From: an uncultured Methanomicrobiales archaeon
GTDB taxonomy: Archaea; Halobacteriota; Methanomicrobia; Methanomicrobiales; Methanospirillaceae
NCBI GenBank assembly: GCA_949320185.1
Contig: CASGHK010000023.1
Span: 45,923 to 109,922, forward strand
Direction of reading: 5' to 3'
DNA length: 64,000 nucleotides
In this document: positions 1-9,138 of the stretch, piece after piece
Layout: every line of letters starts with the position of its first letter
Position numbering within the stretch: the first letter of the stretch is position 1
Translations under genes and position numbers: made by a program
The notes under the pieces: model-generated
Databases searched by the model: none
Seen by the model: the letters and a program-made list of their open reading frames with translations, nothing else
What the model was told of the DNA's origin: nothing

Positions 1-681
1 GTCCTCTTCGCGCTCGCCACCTCGTCCCTCGAGGTCCTCCCTTGGATGCTTCCCCTTGCCGAGTTCCTCCGGTTCGTCGTGCTCGTCCTCCTGGTGGTCG
101 TCTCCCTTGTTGCCCTGCTCGTCCTGAACGGATATGCCAGCGAGGTCTACCGGGGGCCCCGGGGACCTCCCCCCGTGGAAGACCCGGTCGGCCTGGCGCT
201 CCACGGAGTCCGGCTCCTCGTCGTCTCGGTACTCTTCCTGCTCCCGGTCATCGCGGTCCTGCTGATCTTCGGTGGGCTCGGCGTGATGGGGATCCTTGCG
301 AGCGGCCAGTCGCAGGATATGTCCGCCCTCCTCTCCTCGCTCGCGACCCTCGGACTCGGGGTGCTCCTTGCCGTGATCGTCTGGGTGGTTGTCGGCCTCG
401 TGAGCTCGATCGCGATCGTCCGGTGCGCCCGGGCGGGGGACCTCCGGGAGGCCTTCAACCTCGAGGCGATCGTCCTGCACATATCACGGATCGGCTGGGT
501 GAACTACATCGTCGCCCTGCTGGTCCTATGGATCGTGCTCGGGTGCGCCTACGCCGCGATCGGCATCTTCGGCGGGCTCCCCGTCATCGGGTGGGTGATC
601 GGGGTGGTGATCGGGACGGCGGTCTTCGTCTTCTCAGCCCGGTACCTCTCTCAGGTCTATGACAGCGTGCCCGCGCCCTAG
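1..681 (+). CDS. DUF4013-like multi-pass membrane protein, 5' end outside the window
   Basis: The reading frame is open from base 1, with an internal ATG at 46, so the gene probably begins upstream of the window. The visible part encodes about 226 residues dominated by four or five hydrophobic segments separated by short charged loops, including a Gly/Pro-rich loop around residues 50-60. Pattern and length resemble the archaeal DUF4013 membrane family, whose function is unknown; that assignment is from general resemblance. The stop codon at 679-681 lies within a CTAG that also holds the stop of the opposite-strand flavodoxin gene. No catalytic motif is visible. Confidence 0.6.
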   Translation, partial: VLFALATSSLEVLPWMLPLAEFLRFVVLVLLVVVSLVALLVLNGYASEVYRGPRGPPPVEDPVGLALHGVRLLVVSVLFLLPVIAVLLIFGGLGVMGILASGQSQDMSALLSSLATLGLGVLLAVIVWVVVGLVSSIAIVRCARAGDLREAFNLEAIVLHISRIGWVNYIVALLVLWIVLGCAYAAIGIFGGLPVIGWVIGVVIGTAVFVFSARYLSQVYDSVPAP

Positions 682-1139
682 GTATCCGCTTCGGCGATCG
701 AACGGGCGAACCGCGCCGCCCTCTCAAGGTCTTCGTCGCCGGGCCGTCCCCGGTTGATCCCGCCGAGGAGGCCGAAGATCGCATAGGTATCGTACCCTGG
801 CAGGCAGAGCTCACCGGCGATGGCGACGCCCCTCTTTGAGAGCTCGTCCCGGAGCGCCCGGTGCCAGAGACCCGAGAGAAATGAAAGGCCGGCGGTCGAG
901 AAGATGAAGACCCTCGTCCCGTTCCTAAAACGTGACCGGGTCGCGAACGCGATCAGGTCGCGGTGGTGCTTCGAGCCGTATATGCCCGAGCCGAACCCGA
1001 CCAGGTCATAGTCCTGGAGGTCGGCCTTTCGCCGGTCGCGGAGCCGAACGAGGTCGGCGCCGATCGCCGACGCCATCGCTTCGGCGACCTCCTTCGTGTT
1101 TCCGTGGTGGAGCGACTCGTAGACGATTGCTGCCCGCAT
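678..1139 (-). CDS. flavodoxin-domain protein
   Basis: A 153-residue protein starting MRAAIVYES. The N-terminal beta strand followed by the HGNTKEVAEAMA loop is the FMN phosphate-binding signature of flavodoxins, and GFGSGIYGSKHH matches the second FMN-contacting loop. It is probably a soluble one-domain electron carrier or FMN-dependent reductase component; the partner is unknown. The start is the ATG at 1139 because GGTGATC lies directly upstream; the frame stays open far upstream only as antisense of the glycosyltransferase. It is divergent from that glycosyltransferase with a 45-bp gap, and convergent with the DUF4013-like gene, sharing its last 4 bp. Confidence 0.8.
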   Translation of the reverse strand: MRAAIVYESLHHGNTKEVAEAMASAIGADLVRLRDRRKADLQDYDLVGFGSGIYGSKHHRDLIAFATRSRFRNGTRVFIFSTAGLSFLSGLWHRALRDELSKRGVAIAGELCLPGYDTYAIFGLLGGINRGRPGDEDLERAARFARSIAEADT

Positions 1140-1184
1140 GGTGATCACCAGGTACATCATCCATGGGTGCGAACGGGTAAGAAG

Positions 1185-2246
1185 ATGACCGGAGAGGCGC
1201 TTTCGCCCGAACCTGCGATCGGGATCGTGCTGGTGAACTGGAACGGGTGGCAGGACACGGTGGAGTGCCTGGAGTCCCTGCTCCGTTGCCGGTACGACCG
1301 ATGGTTCGTCGTCTGTGTCGATAACGGATCCGCCGATGGCTCGATTGAAAAGATCCAGGCGTATTGTGCTGGCGTGCTCGAGGTCGCGTCCCCCTTCTTC
1401 ACGAACGAACCCACCACGAAACCGGTACGGTTCGAACGTATCTTCGCGGCGGAGGCGATGGAAAGGGCCCAAATTGGCCCCCGTCTCCCCGACCGCTCGG
1501 TGGTCGTGATCGAGAACAGCGAGAACCTCGGATTCGCCAAGGCGAACAACCAGGGGACGCGGTTCGCCATCGAGGCCCGCCGCCCGGAGTACTGCCTCTT
1601 TCTCAACAACGACACCGTGGTCGACCCCCACCTCTTCGAAGCGTTCGTCGAGGCGGCCGATCGGCACCCCCGGGGGGGATTCTTCGGCCCCAAGACCTTC
1701 TACTACGACCACCAAGGACGCCGTGACGTGATCAACTTCGCCGGTGGACGGCTCGACATGGTCCACGGCCAGACCTGGCACATCGGGCAGAACGAGGTGG
1801 ACGAGGGTCAGTACGACGAAGAGCGTGAGGTCGACTGGGTGGAGGGGTCGTGCCTTCTCGCCCGGTCGACACTCCTCGAGGAGATCGGCCTGCTCGATCC
1901 CACGTATTTCGCCTACTTCGAGGAGAACGACCTGGTCCTGCGGGGCCGACAGGCAGGGTACGGGGCGGTGTACGTCCCCAAAGCCCGGCTCTGGCATAAG
2001 GTCTCCGCCTCTTCGAAGCGGAGCCCGGCCAAGCTCTACTACCTGACCCGGAACCAGCTCTGGTTCGTCAGACGCTACGCAAACCGGGGTGAATACGCCC
2101 GCTTCCTCGCCTGGTTCTTTGGGTTCCGGCTCTGGTTCTTACTCGGCATGTACCTCGTCCGGTACATGAGCCGGCCGTCCGCGGGTGCGGTGCTGCGCGG
2201 AGTCCGTGACGGGATGGGCCGACTGCCTCCCCAATCTGTCGAGTGA
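1185..2246 (+). CDS. family 2 glycosyltransferase with C-terminal membrane segment
   Basis: A 353-residue protein with the GT-A fold hallmarks of family 2: IGIVLVNWNGWQDTVECL at the N terminus, VDNGSADGS, GFAKANNQG, and LFLNNDTVVDP near residue 143 as the nucleotide-sugar/metal site. WVEGSCLL and FEENDLVLRG further on match the acceptor region of rhamnosyltransferase-like members. A hydrophobic stretch near residues 315-335 probably anchors it to the membrane. The role is probably transfer of a sugar to a lipid carrier or surface glycan; donor and acceptor cannot be read from sequence. About 50 extra residues lie between the first two motifs. It is monocistronic as far as visible. Confidence 0.8.
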   Translation: MTGEALSPEPAIGIVLVNWNGWQDTVECLESLLRCRYDRWFVVCVDNGSADGSIEKIQAYCAGVLEVASPFFTNEPTTKPVRFERIFAAEAMERAQIGPRLPDRSVVVIENSENLGFAKANNQGTRFAIEARRPEYCLFLNNDTVVDPHLFEAFVEAADRHPRGGFFGPKTFYYDHQGRRDVINFAGGRLDMVHGQTWHIGQNEVDEGQYDEEREVDWVEGSCLLARSTLLEEIGLLDPTYFAYFEENDLVLRGRQAGYGAVYVPKARLWHKVSASSKRSPAKLYYLTRNQLWFVRRYANRGEYARFLAWFFGFRLWFLLGMYLVRYMSRPSAGAVLRGVRDGMGRLPPQSVE

Positions 2247-2266
2247 GCCCCCTCGCATTCGCGGGG

Positions 2267-3211
2267 CTACTCGAGCATCTGCTGAAAGGTGCGCTCGTCG
2301 AAGGTGGCGAGCAGGTTCATGAGAACGGCCTTCTGGACATGAAGCCGGTTCTCGGCCTCGTCCCAGACTGCCGAACGGGGTCCGTCCAGGACGGCGTCCG
2401 TGATCTCCTCGCCGCGGTGGGCGGGCAGGCAATGCATCACGATCGCACGGTCCGTAGCTCGGGCCACCAGCCGATCGTCGATGCAGTAGCCAACGAACGC
2501 CTCTCGTCGGGCCTGCTCCTCCCCCTCCGAGCCCATCGACACCCAGGTGTCGGTGAAGATGACGTCTGCCTCCTCGACCGCCTCCTCGGGGGTCCTGGCG
2601 CAGACGATCTGCCCGCCCTCTGCCCGCCCTCTTTCGATGATCGCCGGGTCCGGAGCATATGCCGTGGGTGTCGCGATGCGCACCTCCATCCCGGTCATCC
2701 CGGCGGAGAGAACGAGGGAGTTGCAGACGTTGTTCCCGTCGCCGATCCATGCGGCGACCAGGCCGTCGGTCCGCCCGAAGCGTTCGCGGATCGTGAAGAT
2801 GTCCGCCAGGATCTGACAGGGGTGCTCGAGGTCTGAGAGGCCGTTGATCACCGGGACGGTCGAGTGGGCCGCGAACTCCTCGATCGTGGCATGGGAGTAG
2901 GCCCGGATCATCACAGCCGAGACGTACCGGGAGAGGACGCGGGCCGTGTCGGCGATCGCCTCGCCCCGGCGCAGCTGCATGTCTCCCTGGTTGAGGTGGA
3001 GGGCGTGGCCGCCGAGCTCGAACATCCCGACCTCGAACGAGACGCGGGTCCTCGTCGACGGCTTCTCGAAGATCATCCCAAGGCTCCGACCGGCGAGAAG
3101 CGGGGGGCAGCACCCCTCCGCCCGTTCTGTCTTCAGCCTCGCCGCGTCAGCCATCAGCCTCTCGAGGTCGACGACCGAGAGGTCCAGGACCGAGAGCAGG
3201 TTTTGTTTCAT
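2267..3211 (-). CDS. argF: ornithine carbamoyltransferase
   Basis: A 314-residue enzyme transferring the carbamoyl group of carbamoyl phosphate to ornithine to give citrulline in arginine synthesis. Family motifs are all present: STRTRVSFE (carbamoyl phosphate binding), HPCQ, and [10 protein letters not shown] with the catalytic Cys. Length is normal. The ATG at 3211 overlaps the stop of purD in an ATGA, so the two are translationally coupled. It is the last gene of the minus-strand group carS-pyrE-purD-argF, which combines lipid, pyrimidine, purine and arginine steps. Carbamoyl phosphate is shared by the arginine and pyrimidine pathways, so linkage to pyrE makes metabolic sense. Confidence 0.95.
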   Translation of the reverse strand: MKQNLLSVLDLSVVDLERLMADAARLKTERAEGCCPPLLAGRSLGMIFEKPSTRTRVSFEVGMFELGGHALHLNQGDMQLRRGEAIADTARVLSRYVSAVMIRAYSHATIEEFAAHSTVPVINGLSDLEHPCQILADIFTIRERFGRTDGLVAAWIGDGNNVCNSLVLSAGMTGMEVRIATPTAYAPDPAIIERGRAEGGQIVCARTPEEAVEEADVIFTDTWVSMGSEGEEQARREAFVGYCIDDRLVARATDRAIVMHCLPAHRGEEITDAVLDGPRSAVWDEAENRLHVQKAVLMNLLATFDERTFQQMLE

Positions 3212-4494
3212 CGGATCGACCTCATATGGGTGCACCGCTGCTCGAGCAGGGCGCGGGTGCCGATATCGCGCCGGTAGCGGACCGGTCCCCTGACGCCAGC
3301 GGCTGCCCTCTCGGCGACTGCCTCCGCCTCTTCGAGGCTCGTTCCCGTCCCGACGAAGGCGAGCGTGCGCGATCGCCTGGTCCAGAGCCGGCCATCCAGC
3401 TCCTCGACATTCGCATAGTAGAGACGTGCCGGGCCCGGATCGCCCGTCTCGACCGGTTCGGACGGACCGGGAGCATCCGGGTACCCCTCCGGCACCAGGT
3501 ATTTGCAGACCGTGGCCTCCGGCAGGAAGGATGCCGCCGAAGCGCCGACGCTACCGTCGGTACAGCGGAACGCGAGTTCACCCAGGTCCGAGGCAAGCAG
3601 GGTGAGGACGTTCATCGCCTCGGGGTCTCCGAACCGGGCGTTAAACTCTATCACCATCGGCCCGTTCGCCGTGTTCATGAACTGGCCGTAGAGGACGCCG
3701 ACGAACGGCGCCCCTTCGGCGGCCATCGCCCGGATAACCGACTCCATAATCCCGAGCGCCTGCTCGCGATCTGTCTCGGTGACGAAGGGGAGCCCGTGGT
3801 CGGGCATCGAGTACGACCCCATGCCACCGGTATTCGGCCCGAGGTCCCCCTCGAACGCCCGCTTGTGGTCCTGGACGAGCGGCATCGGGACGAGGCGAGT
3901 TCCATCGACGAAGGCCTGCAGGGTGAACTCCTCGCCCACGAGCCGTTCTTCGACCACGATCGGCCCGTTAATTTCACGGGCATAGGCGCAGGCCCCATCC
4001 CGATCAACCTGCTCGCCCATCACGCGGACGCCCTTGCCGCCGGTCAGACCTACCGGCTTGATCGCCAGGTCCCCGGGGTGGTCCTGGATGAACCGGACTG
4101 CCTCATCGCAGTCGACGAACCGCCGGTAGGCAGGGGAGCCCGCGATCCCGTGTCGGGTCATCAGGTCCCTGGCATAGGCCTTGTCGGTCTCGATCCTCGC
4201 TGCCGCCCTTGTCGGGCCGAACGCCGGTATGCCAGCCTGGACGAGCTCATCGACCAGTCCGGCTTCGAGCGGGGCCTCGGGACCGATCAACACCAGGTCC
4301 ACCGACTGTTCGGACGCGAACCCGACGACACGCTCGACCTCGGTCTCCTTCGAGATCAGGACCGAATCGGCGAGCGCGGCGATCCCGGGGTTTCGGGTCG
4401 CCATCACGGACACTATGCGTGCGTCGCCCTCCCGGGCCAGCGCCGCCGCGACCGCGTGCTCCCGTCCTCCGCCACCCACCACCAGGTACTTCAT
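3208..4494 (-). CDS. purD: phosphoribosylamine--glycine ligase (GAR synthetase)
   Basis: A 428-residue ATP-grasp enzyme forming glycinamide ribonucleotide from phosphoribosylamine, glycine and ATP, the second step of de novo purine synthesis. It opens with [14 protein letters not shown], the PurD N-terminal nucleotide fold, and carries [21 protein letters not shown] and FNARFGDPE, the ATP-grasp metal/ATP loops. Length and motif order are those of a complete PurD. Its stop overlaps the argF start by 4 bp. The start codon at 4494 is separated from the pyrE stop by 54 bp, so a shared transcript is likely. Confidence 0.95.
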   Translation of the reverse strand: MKYLVVGGGGREHAVAAALAREGDARIVSVMATRNPGIAALADSVLISKETEVERVVGFASEQSVDLVLIGPEAPLEAGLVDELVQAGIPAFGPTRAAARIETDKAYARDLMTRHGIAGSPAYRRFVDCDEAVRFIQDHPGDLAIKPVGLTGGKGVRVMGEQVDRDGACAYAREINGPIVVEERLVGEEFTLQAFVDGTRLVPMPLVQDHKRAFEGDLGPNTGGMGSYSMPDHGLPFVTETDREQALGIMESVIRAMAAEGAPFVGVLYGQFMNTANGPMVIEFNARFGDPEAMNVLTLLASDLGELAFRCTDGSVGASAASFLPEATVCKYLVPEGYPDAPGPSEPVETGDPGPARLYYANVEELDGRLWTRRSRTLAFVGTGTSLEEAEAVAERAAAGVRGPVRYRRDIGTRALLEQRCTHMRSIR

Positions 4495-4548
4495 AGGTAC
4501 GCCTACGTGTACAGAGGGGTTCGGAGAGAATAAGCGATTGCCGGTTTC

Positions 4549-5070
4549 TCACCGGTCCATGAGCTCACGCGCACGGACGAGTGGGACCAGCCGAACCCCG
4601 AGGGCGCCGAGCCTCTCCTCTGCGCCGCCCTCGCGGTCCACGACTGTGACGACGCAGTTCACCGTTGCCCCCGCACGACGGAGTTCTTCCACCCCGTAGA
4701 CGGCCGAACCGCCCGAGGTAGTGACGTCCTCGACGAGCAGGACGTGTCGACCTCTGACATCGCCGATCACCAGGTTCGCCTTGCCGTGGTCCTTCGCCTG
4801 GCTCCGGACGATCGCACATCGGCGTCCACTCTCGAGCGAGGTGGCAACGGCAAGTGGCACCCCGCCGACGGCCACTCCGGCCACCATCTCGAACTGGACC
4901 CGGTCCGTTACCGCCCGGGCGATCTCGCCGAGGAGCGCCGGATCGGTCATGGCCGTCTTGATGTCGACGTAGTACGGGCTCTGTGCACCGGATGCGAGCG
5001 TAAACTCGCCGAACTCGATGGCGCCGGCGGCGATCAGCCGTTCGGCGACGGGGTTTATCACAGGTGTCAT
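4549..5070 (-). CDS. pyrE: orotate phosphoribosyltransferase
   Basis: A 173-residue cytosolic enzyme making orotidine 5'-monophosphate from orotate and PRPP. LLVEDVTTSGGSA is the PRPP-binding loop, and RSQAKDHGKANL matches the flexible catalytic loop with its Lys. I chose the ATG at 5070 (MTPVINPVAE) because it gives the usual archaeal N terminus and starts 7 bp after the carS stop; an in-frame extension of 15 codons lies inside carS. It is second in the group carS-pyrE-purD-argF. Length is typical of archaeal PyrE. Confidence 0.93.
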   Translation of the reverse strand: MTPVINPVAERLIAAGAIEFGEFTLASGAQSPYYVDIKTAMTDPALLGEIARAVTDRVQFEMVAGVAVGGVPLAVATSLESGRRCAIVRSQAKDHGKANLVIGDVRGRHVLLVEDVTTSGGSAVYGVEELRRAGATVNCVVTVVDREGGAEERLGALGVRLVPLVRARELMDR

Positions 5071-5077
5071 GTATCGT

Positions 5078-5644
5078 TCACCAGGGTTCGTCCTTGATCC
5101 CGGCGGCATACCCAACCAGGTTCATGCCCCGGTGAAGGAGCGGGGTCAGGACCAGGATGAAGGCAAGCACCGGGAGGGTGATGTTCGTTGCGATCCACTG
5201 CCAGTCGATGAGGGCAAGGACGACAAACGCCCCGACGACCAGGTCGTACTGGTCGACGATCGGCCAGGGGGCTCCCCGGTCCTTGCCCAAACGCCGCTTG
5301 AAGAACGATTTGACAAGGTCTCCGAGGAGTGCACCGACCGAGAGGGCGAGCACGCTTATCGGTGTGTGAGCCGGCAGGGATGCAAGGATCGGATGACCCT
5401 GGGCCACGAGTTGAAGGACGCCGACGAGGGCCCCGCAGAAGACTCCCGCTCCGAATCCTCGCCATGTCTTTCCGTTGCCGAAGACGCGGAACCCGTCACC
5501 GAGGGCGCGCCCACCGTCGATCGGTCGGCCTCCACCAAAGAGAGCAGCGGTGGGATTCGGGACCCATGCAGGCAGCATTATCCAGCATGCGGCGATTGCA
5601 GCGAACGCAAGGGCTCCGGGCGCCAGGGCGTCGGCGACTGTCAC
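5078..5644 (-). CDS. carS: CDP-archaeol synthase (CTP:2,3-di-O-geranylgeranylglycerol cytidylyltransferase)
   Basis: A 188-residue integral membrane protein with about five hydrophobic segments. GDGFRVFGNGKTWRGF and the downstream SVGALLGDLVKSFFKRRLGKDRG match the CarS/DUF46 family, which activates the unsaturated archaeal diether lipid with CTP before head-group addition. The start is a GTG at 5644, with GGTGGG about 11 nt upstream. It is divergent from the tes gene, sharing a 136-bp control region, so two steps of archaeal membrane lipid synthesis face each other. Downstream it runs into pyrE after 7 bp. The reaction assignment rests on family knowledge plus the clear motifs. Confidence 0.9.
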   Translation of the reverse strand: MTVADALAPGALAFAAIAACWIMLPAWVPNPTAALFGGGRPIDGGRALGDGFRVFGNGKTWRGFGAGVFCGALVGVLQLVAQGHPILASLPAHTPISVLALSVGALLGDLVKSFFKRRLGKDRGAPWPIVDQYDLVVGAFVVLALIDWQWIATNITLPVLAFILVLTPLLHRGMNLVGYAAGIKDEPW

Positions 5645-5711
5645 GAGTACACAATCCCACCTGTAAAGATTAATGTATCGTAAGAGAAACTACTAGAAAA
5701 CGTCGCTGGAA

Positions 5712-5750
5712 CACCCGATCGGCCGATCCGGCCGATGAATACATCGGGTG
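5712..5750 (+). promoter_or_regulatory. nested inverted repeats in the tes leader
   Basis: CACCCGAT (5712-5719) and ATCGGGTG (5743-5750) are perfect 8-bp inverted repeats. Inside them ATCGGCC (5718-5724) and GGCCGAT (5730-5736) form a second 7-bp pair with a 5-nt loop, and CGGCCGAT is directly repeated (5720, 5729). The block lies 30 bp before the chosen tes start, in the region shared with carS. It could be a repressor operator or an RNA hairpin in the tes leader; the sequence does not decide which. Confidence 0.45.
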
Positions 5751-5780
5751 GACCTGCGACCTCCGCGCCGGTGGATGCTG

Positions 5781-7295
5781 ATGGTGGACAAGACGACGAA
5801 GAGCCTCTGCCCGACGTGCGGGCGTGTCCTGGACGCGCGAATTCGCGACCAGGGCGGGAAGGTCTGGATAGAACGGGAGTGCCCGGAGCACGGCCCGATC
5901 CGTTCTCTCTACTGGTCCGACGTGCGCATGTACGACCGGTTCGAGAGCTACAACCACCCGGGGGACGGGGTCGAGAACCCCCAGAGAGAGGTGGAAGAGC
6001 GGAACTGCCCGTCCGAGTGCGGGCTCTGCTCCCAGCACCGGTCGTCCACGCTACTCGCGAACATCGACCTTACCAACCGGTGTAACCTGAACTGCGACTT
6101 CTGCTTCGCCAACGCGCGGGCATGCGGTTTTGTCTACGAACCGAGCTTCGACCAGGTCATCGAGATGATGCGCATGCTCCGGGCAGAGCGACCGGTACCG
6201 CCGCCTGCTGTCCAGTTTTCTGGGGGCGAGCCGACGATGCGCGACGACCTCCCGGAGCTGATCCGCCGTGCGAAGGAGCTCGGCTTCTCGCAGGTCCAGG
6301 TGGCGACGAACGGCATCCGGATCGCGAAGGAGGACGGTTATGTCGAGACTCTGAAAGAAGCCGGCCTCTCGACCCTCTATCTCCACTTCGACGGCGTCTC
6401 CAGGGAGACGAATCCGTTTCTCCCGTCCCACCTCCGTGCGATTGACCGGTGCATGAACGCCCGGATGGGTGTGGTGCTGGTCCCGACCGTGATCCGGGGC
6501 CGAAACGACCAGGAGGTGGGCGATATCATCCGGTTCGCCGCCCAGCGCATCAAGGTGGTGCGCGGGGTGAACTTCCAGCCGGTCGCCTTCACCGGGGCGG
6601 CAAGCGAGGACGACGTGGAGAAGGAGCGGATCACGATCCCCGACCTGACCCATGCCATCGAGGAGCAGACCGGCGGGGTGATCCGGCAGGACGATTTCTA
6701 CCCGGTGCCGTGCGTCCTCCCGATCTCGCGTCTGGCTGAGGCGTATGTTGGCCAGCCGGTCGTCGAGTTCACGGTCCACCAGCACTGCGGTGCGGCGACC
6801 TACATCTTCGTCAACGACGATGGGATCACGCCGGTGAACCGGATCGTGGACGTGGACCGGTTCTTCGAGCTGATCGATCACATGGCGGAGACGATAGGGC
6901 GGGGCGGGTCGATCAACAAGTACCGGGCGATGCTCGAGGGGTTGAAGGACCTGCGCGGGGCCCTCAAGAAGGACTCATCGGGGAAGGGTGCGGAGATCTG
7001 GCGCTTGATCGCCCAGGCCCTGATCTCACAGAACTTCGATGCGCTCCGTGAGTTCCACTGGAATGCCCTCTTCATCGGCACGATGCACTTCATGGACAGC
7101 TACAACTATGACACCGATCGCGTCAGCCGGTGCTGCATCCACTACGCGACCCCGGACGGTCGCATGATCCCCTTCTGCACCTACAACTCGGGCCCGGTAT
7201 ACCGGGAGCAGGTCTGGCGGAAGTTCGCCCTCCCCGGCGGCGTGCCGGCCCCCTCCGACGCCGACACGGCCCCTATACCCCTGGTCAGGGACTAG
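5781..7295 (+). CDS. tes: radical SAM protein, probable tetraether lipid synthase (GDGT/macrocyclic archaeol synthase)
   Basis: A 504-residue radical SAM protein. Cys101-x3-Cys105-x2-Cys108 (CNLNCDFC) is the SAM-cluster motif and FSGGEPT follows. An N-terminal module has Cys10/Cys13 (SLCPTCG) and Cys34 (RECPEHG); a second C-x3-C-x2-C (Cys76, 80, 83) and C-terminal cysteines near 451, 452 and 465 suggest further iron centres. This layout matches the MJ0619/Tes family, which joins the phytanyl ends of two archaeols to make tetraether lipids. Support from context: it is divergent from carS, and an mptN candidate lies nearby, as MJ0620 does beside MJ0619. I chose ATG 5781, with GGTG 7 nt upstream; ATG 5775 and GTG 5748 are in-frame alternatives. 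The stop shares a CTAG with the convergent gene. Confidence 0.85.
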   Translation: MVDKTTKSLCPTCGRVLDARIRDQGGKVWIERECPEHGPIRSLYWSDVRMYDRFESYNHPGDGVENPQREVEERNCPSECGLCSQHRSSTLLANIDLTNRCNLNCDFCFANARACGFVYEPSFDQVIEMMRMLRAERPVPPPAVQFSGGEPTMRDDLPELIRRAKELGFSQVQVATNGIRIAKEDGYVETLKEAGLSTLYLHFDGVSRETNPFLPSHLRAIDRCMNARMGVVLVPTVIRGRNDQEVGDIIRFAAQRIKVVRGVNFQPVAFTGAASEDDVEKERITIPDLTHAIEEQTGGVIRQDDFYPVPCVLPISRLAEAYVGQPVVEFTVHQHCGAATYIFVNDDGITPVNRIVDVDRFFELIDHMAETIGRGGSINKYRAMLEGLKDLRGALKKDSSGKGAEIWRLIAQALISQNFDALREFHWNALFIGTMHFMDSYNYDTDRVSRCCIHYATPDGRMIPFCTYNSGPVYREQVWRKFALPGGVPAPSDADTAPIPLVRD

Positions 7296-8233
7296 GGGAA
7301 GGGGACCTCGATCCCCCGGTCTGGCCCGTCGAGGGCCACCCGGGCGATCGCGAGATCCTGGATCGCGAGACCCGTCGAGTCGAAGACCGTCACCTCGGTC
7401 TCGGAGCGTCGCCCTGTCCTTCCGAGCACGACGTCCCCAAGAGTACCGGCGATCAGCGCAGGGTCCAACAGCCCGGTGGCGATCGGAACGTTGATCTCGC
7501 CGGAATGGACTGCCTGTCTCGGGTCGTCAACGAAGAGGCGCGCCCTCGCGAGGACTGCGGGGTCGAGCTCCTGTTTTCCCGGGGCGTCCGCGCCGATTGC
7601 GTTGATGTGCGTCCCATCGCGGACCCATTCGTCCCTGACGATCGGCGTTCGCGACGGGGTGGTGGTCACCAGGAGATCGCAGTCGGTCACCCGTTCGAGG
7701 TCCGCGATCTCGACCTCGAGGTCTGGGAACCGACGCGCGAAGGCTCGAGCGCTCGTCTCGCTCCGGCTCCAGACCCGGACCCGTTCGATGCCGAGCCAGG
7801 CGCGGGTCGCCTCGAGCTGGGCCTCCGCCTGCCGGCCAGCGCCGACGAGCCCGACCTGGACGCCGTCTGTCCTGCGGCAGAGGTGCCGGGCGGCGACCGC
7901 ACCCGCGGCACCGGTGCGTCGGTCGGTCAGCATGGTTGCGTTCATCAGGGCGTACGGGAGGCCGGTCGATGGCTCGAGGAGTACGAGGAGCGCCATCACG
8001 CTCGGCAGCCCGCGCGCCGGGTTGTCGGGGTGGACGTTCACGACCTTGACGCCGGCGAGTCCGAGCGAGGGGATCGAGGCGGGCATGGTCCGAAAGTCCC
8101 CGCCGTCGATCGAGACATAGACCTTGGGGGGCATCTCCACCTCGTTCCTTCCGAAGGCGCGAAAGGCCGCTTCGATCGCCTCGTTGACCCGGACGAGGTC
8201 GATCCCCTCCTCCGGGTGGGCGTAGTAGCGCAT
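7292..8233 (-). CDS. ornithine cyclodeaminase/mu-crystallin family enzyme, probably archaeal alanine dehydrogenase
   Basis: A 313-residue NAD(P)-dependent enzyme of the OCD/mu-crystallin family. The substrate region carries MPPKVYVSI and GVKVVNVHPDNPARGLPS, and the Rossmann loop is VGLVGAGRQAEAQLEA near residue 128. HINAIGADAPGKQELDP is the conserved block near the active site. The family includes ornithine cyclodeaminase, archaeal alanine dehydrogenase and related imine reductases, and sequence alone does not separate them; an archaeal alanine dehydrogenase is my preferred reading. It lies between tes (convergent, sharing CTAG) and mptN (divergent, 89 bp apart, with a CTATATCC box near 8279). 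Confidence 0.75.
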   Translation of the reverse strand: MRYYAHPEEGIDLVRVNEAIEAAFRAFGRNEVEMPPKVYVSIDGGDFRTMPASIPSLGLAGVKVVNVHPDNPARGLPSVMALLVLLEPSTGLPYALMNATMLTDRRTGAAGAVAARHLCRRTDGVQVGLVGAGRQAEAQLEATRAWLGIERVRVWSRSETSARAFARRFPDLEVEIADLERVTDCDLLVTTTPSRTPIVRDEWVRDGTHINAIGADAPGKQELDPAVLARARLFVDDPRQAVHSGEINVPIATGLLDPALIAGTLGDVVLGRTGRRSETEVTVFDSTGLAIQDLAIARVALDGPDRGIEVPFP

Positions 8234-8322
8234 GATGACGGTCTCGGCCCGCGCAGGGAAAAAGCTGGTTGCCGGCTGCTATATCCACACGGGGCGCCCA
8301 CCCTGATCGAAGGAGAACGGCC

Positions 8323-9138
8323 ATGATCCGGATCATCCCGAAGCCGACCGATACGCCCGACGACGACTCGACCCGCATGGTGATGGACGCGCTCGACGCA
8401 CTCGGAGTGGGCTGGACCCGCCTCGAGCTCGACGATATCGACCCGTTCGCGTTCCCGGTCCGGGACGCGGTGATCTGGGCCTGCGGCCTCCGGCAGGACG
8501 GGCACCAGTTCGAGACTCTCCAGGCGCTCGCGACCCGGAACCGGGTCGTGAACTCGCCCGCCGCGATCGCGACCTGCGCCTCGAAGGTCGCGACCACCGC
8601 ACGCCTCGTCGAGGCAGGCCTCCCCTCACCCGCGACCGGTCTGTTGAGGACTCGGGACCGGGCGAATGCTTTCATCGAGGCCTATGGGGGACAGGCTGTC
8701 TATAAGCCGGTCTACGGCTACGACGGCAACGGTATCCGCCTGGTGGAGTCGGCCGACGACCTCGAGGAGCCACCCTACTACCTCCAGGAGTACGTGCCGA
8801 ACGACGAGGACTACCGTATCTTCGTCATCGGAAACGAGGCGGTCGGCGCGATCCGTCGGCGTTCGGCGCATCTCACCCATAACATCCATCAGGGCGGGCT
8901 CGGGGAGGCGGTCGACGTCACCCCGGAGATGGCGAGGCTCTCCGTCGCCGCGGCGCGCGCCGTCGGGGCGGACTACGCGGGGGTCGACCTCCTCCCGCTG
9001 GAGACGGGTGGGTTCACGGTCCTCGAGGTGAACGGGACCCCGAACTGGCACTGCATGACCGCCCCGATCCCCAGGCTGATCGCCGTTTACCTGGTCCGGT
9101 GCGAAGAAGAGATGGCGGGGTCTATTCCTCGCCGATGA
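8323..9138 (+). CDS. mptN: RimK-type ATP-grasp ligase, probable tetrahydromethanopterin:alpha-L-glutamate ligase
   Basis: A 271-residue ATP-grasp protein. VYKPVYGYDGNGI is the ATP-binding glycine-rich loop, YYLQEYVPNDEDYRIFVIG and FTVLEVNGTPNW are the metal/ATP motifs of the RimK alpha-L-glutamate ligase group. In methanogens this group includes MptN (MJ0620), which adds glutamate to tetrahydromethanopterin, and CofF, which acts on F420. The MptN reading is favoured by the nearby tes gene, as in Methanocaldococcus. Methanomicrobiales make tatiopterins, which carry extra acidic residues, so the true acceptor may differ. The start ATG 8323 follows AGGAGA by about 8 nt. Its last 17 bp overlap the convergent small gene. 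Confidence 0.75.
   Translation: MIRIIPKPTDTPDDDSTRMVMDALDALGVGWTRLELDDIDPFAFPVRDAVIWACGLRQDGHQFETLQALATRNRVVNSPAAIATCASKVATTARLVEAGLPSPATGLLRTRDRANAFIEAYGGQAVYKPVYGYDGNGIRLVESADDLEEPPYYLQEYVPNDEDYRIFVIGNEAVGAIRRRSAHLTHNIHQGGLGEAVDVTPEMARLSVAAARAVGADYAGVDLLPLETGGFTVLEVNGTPNWHCMTAPIPRLIAVYLVRCEEEMAGSIPRR

Noticed and set aside
3226..4533. 435-codon plus-strand frame opposite purD
   Set aside because: purD is unambiguous; the opposite product has no motif and a shadow-like composition.
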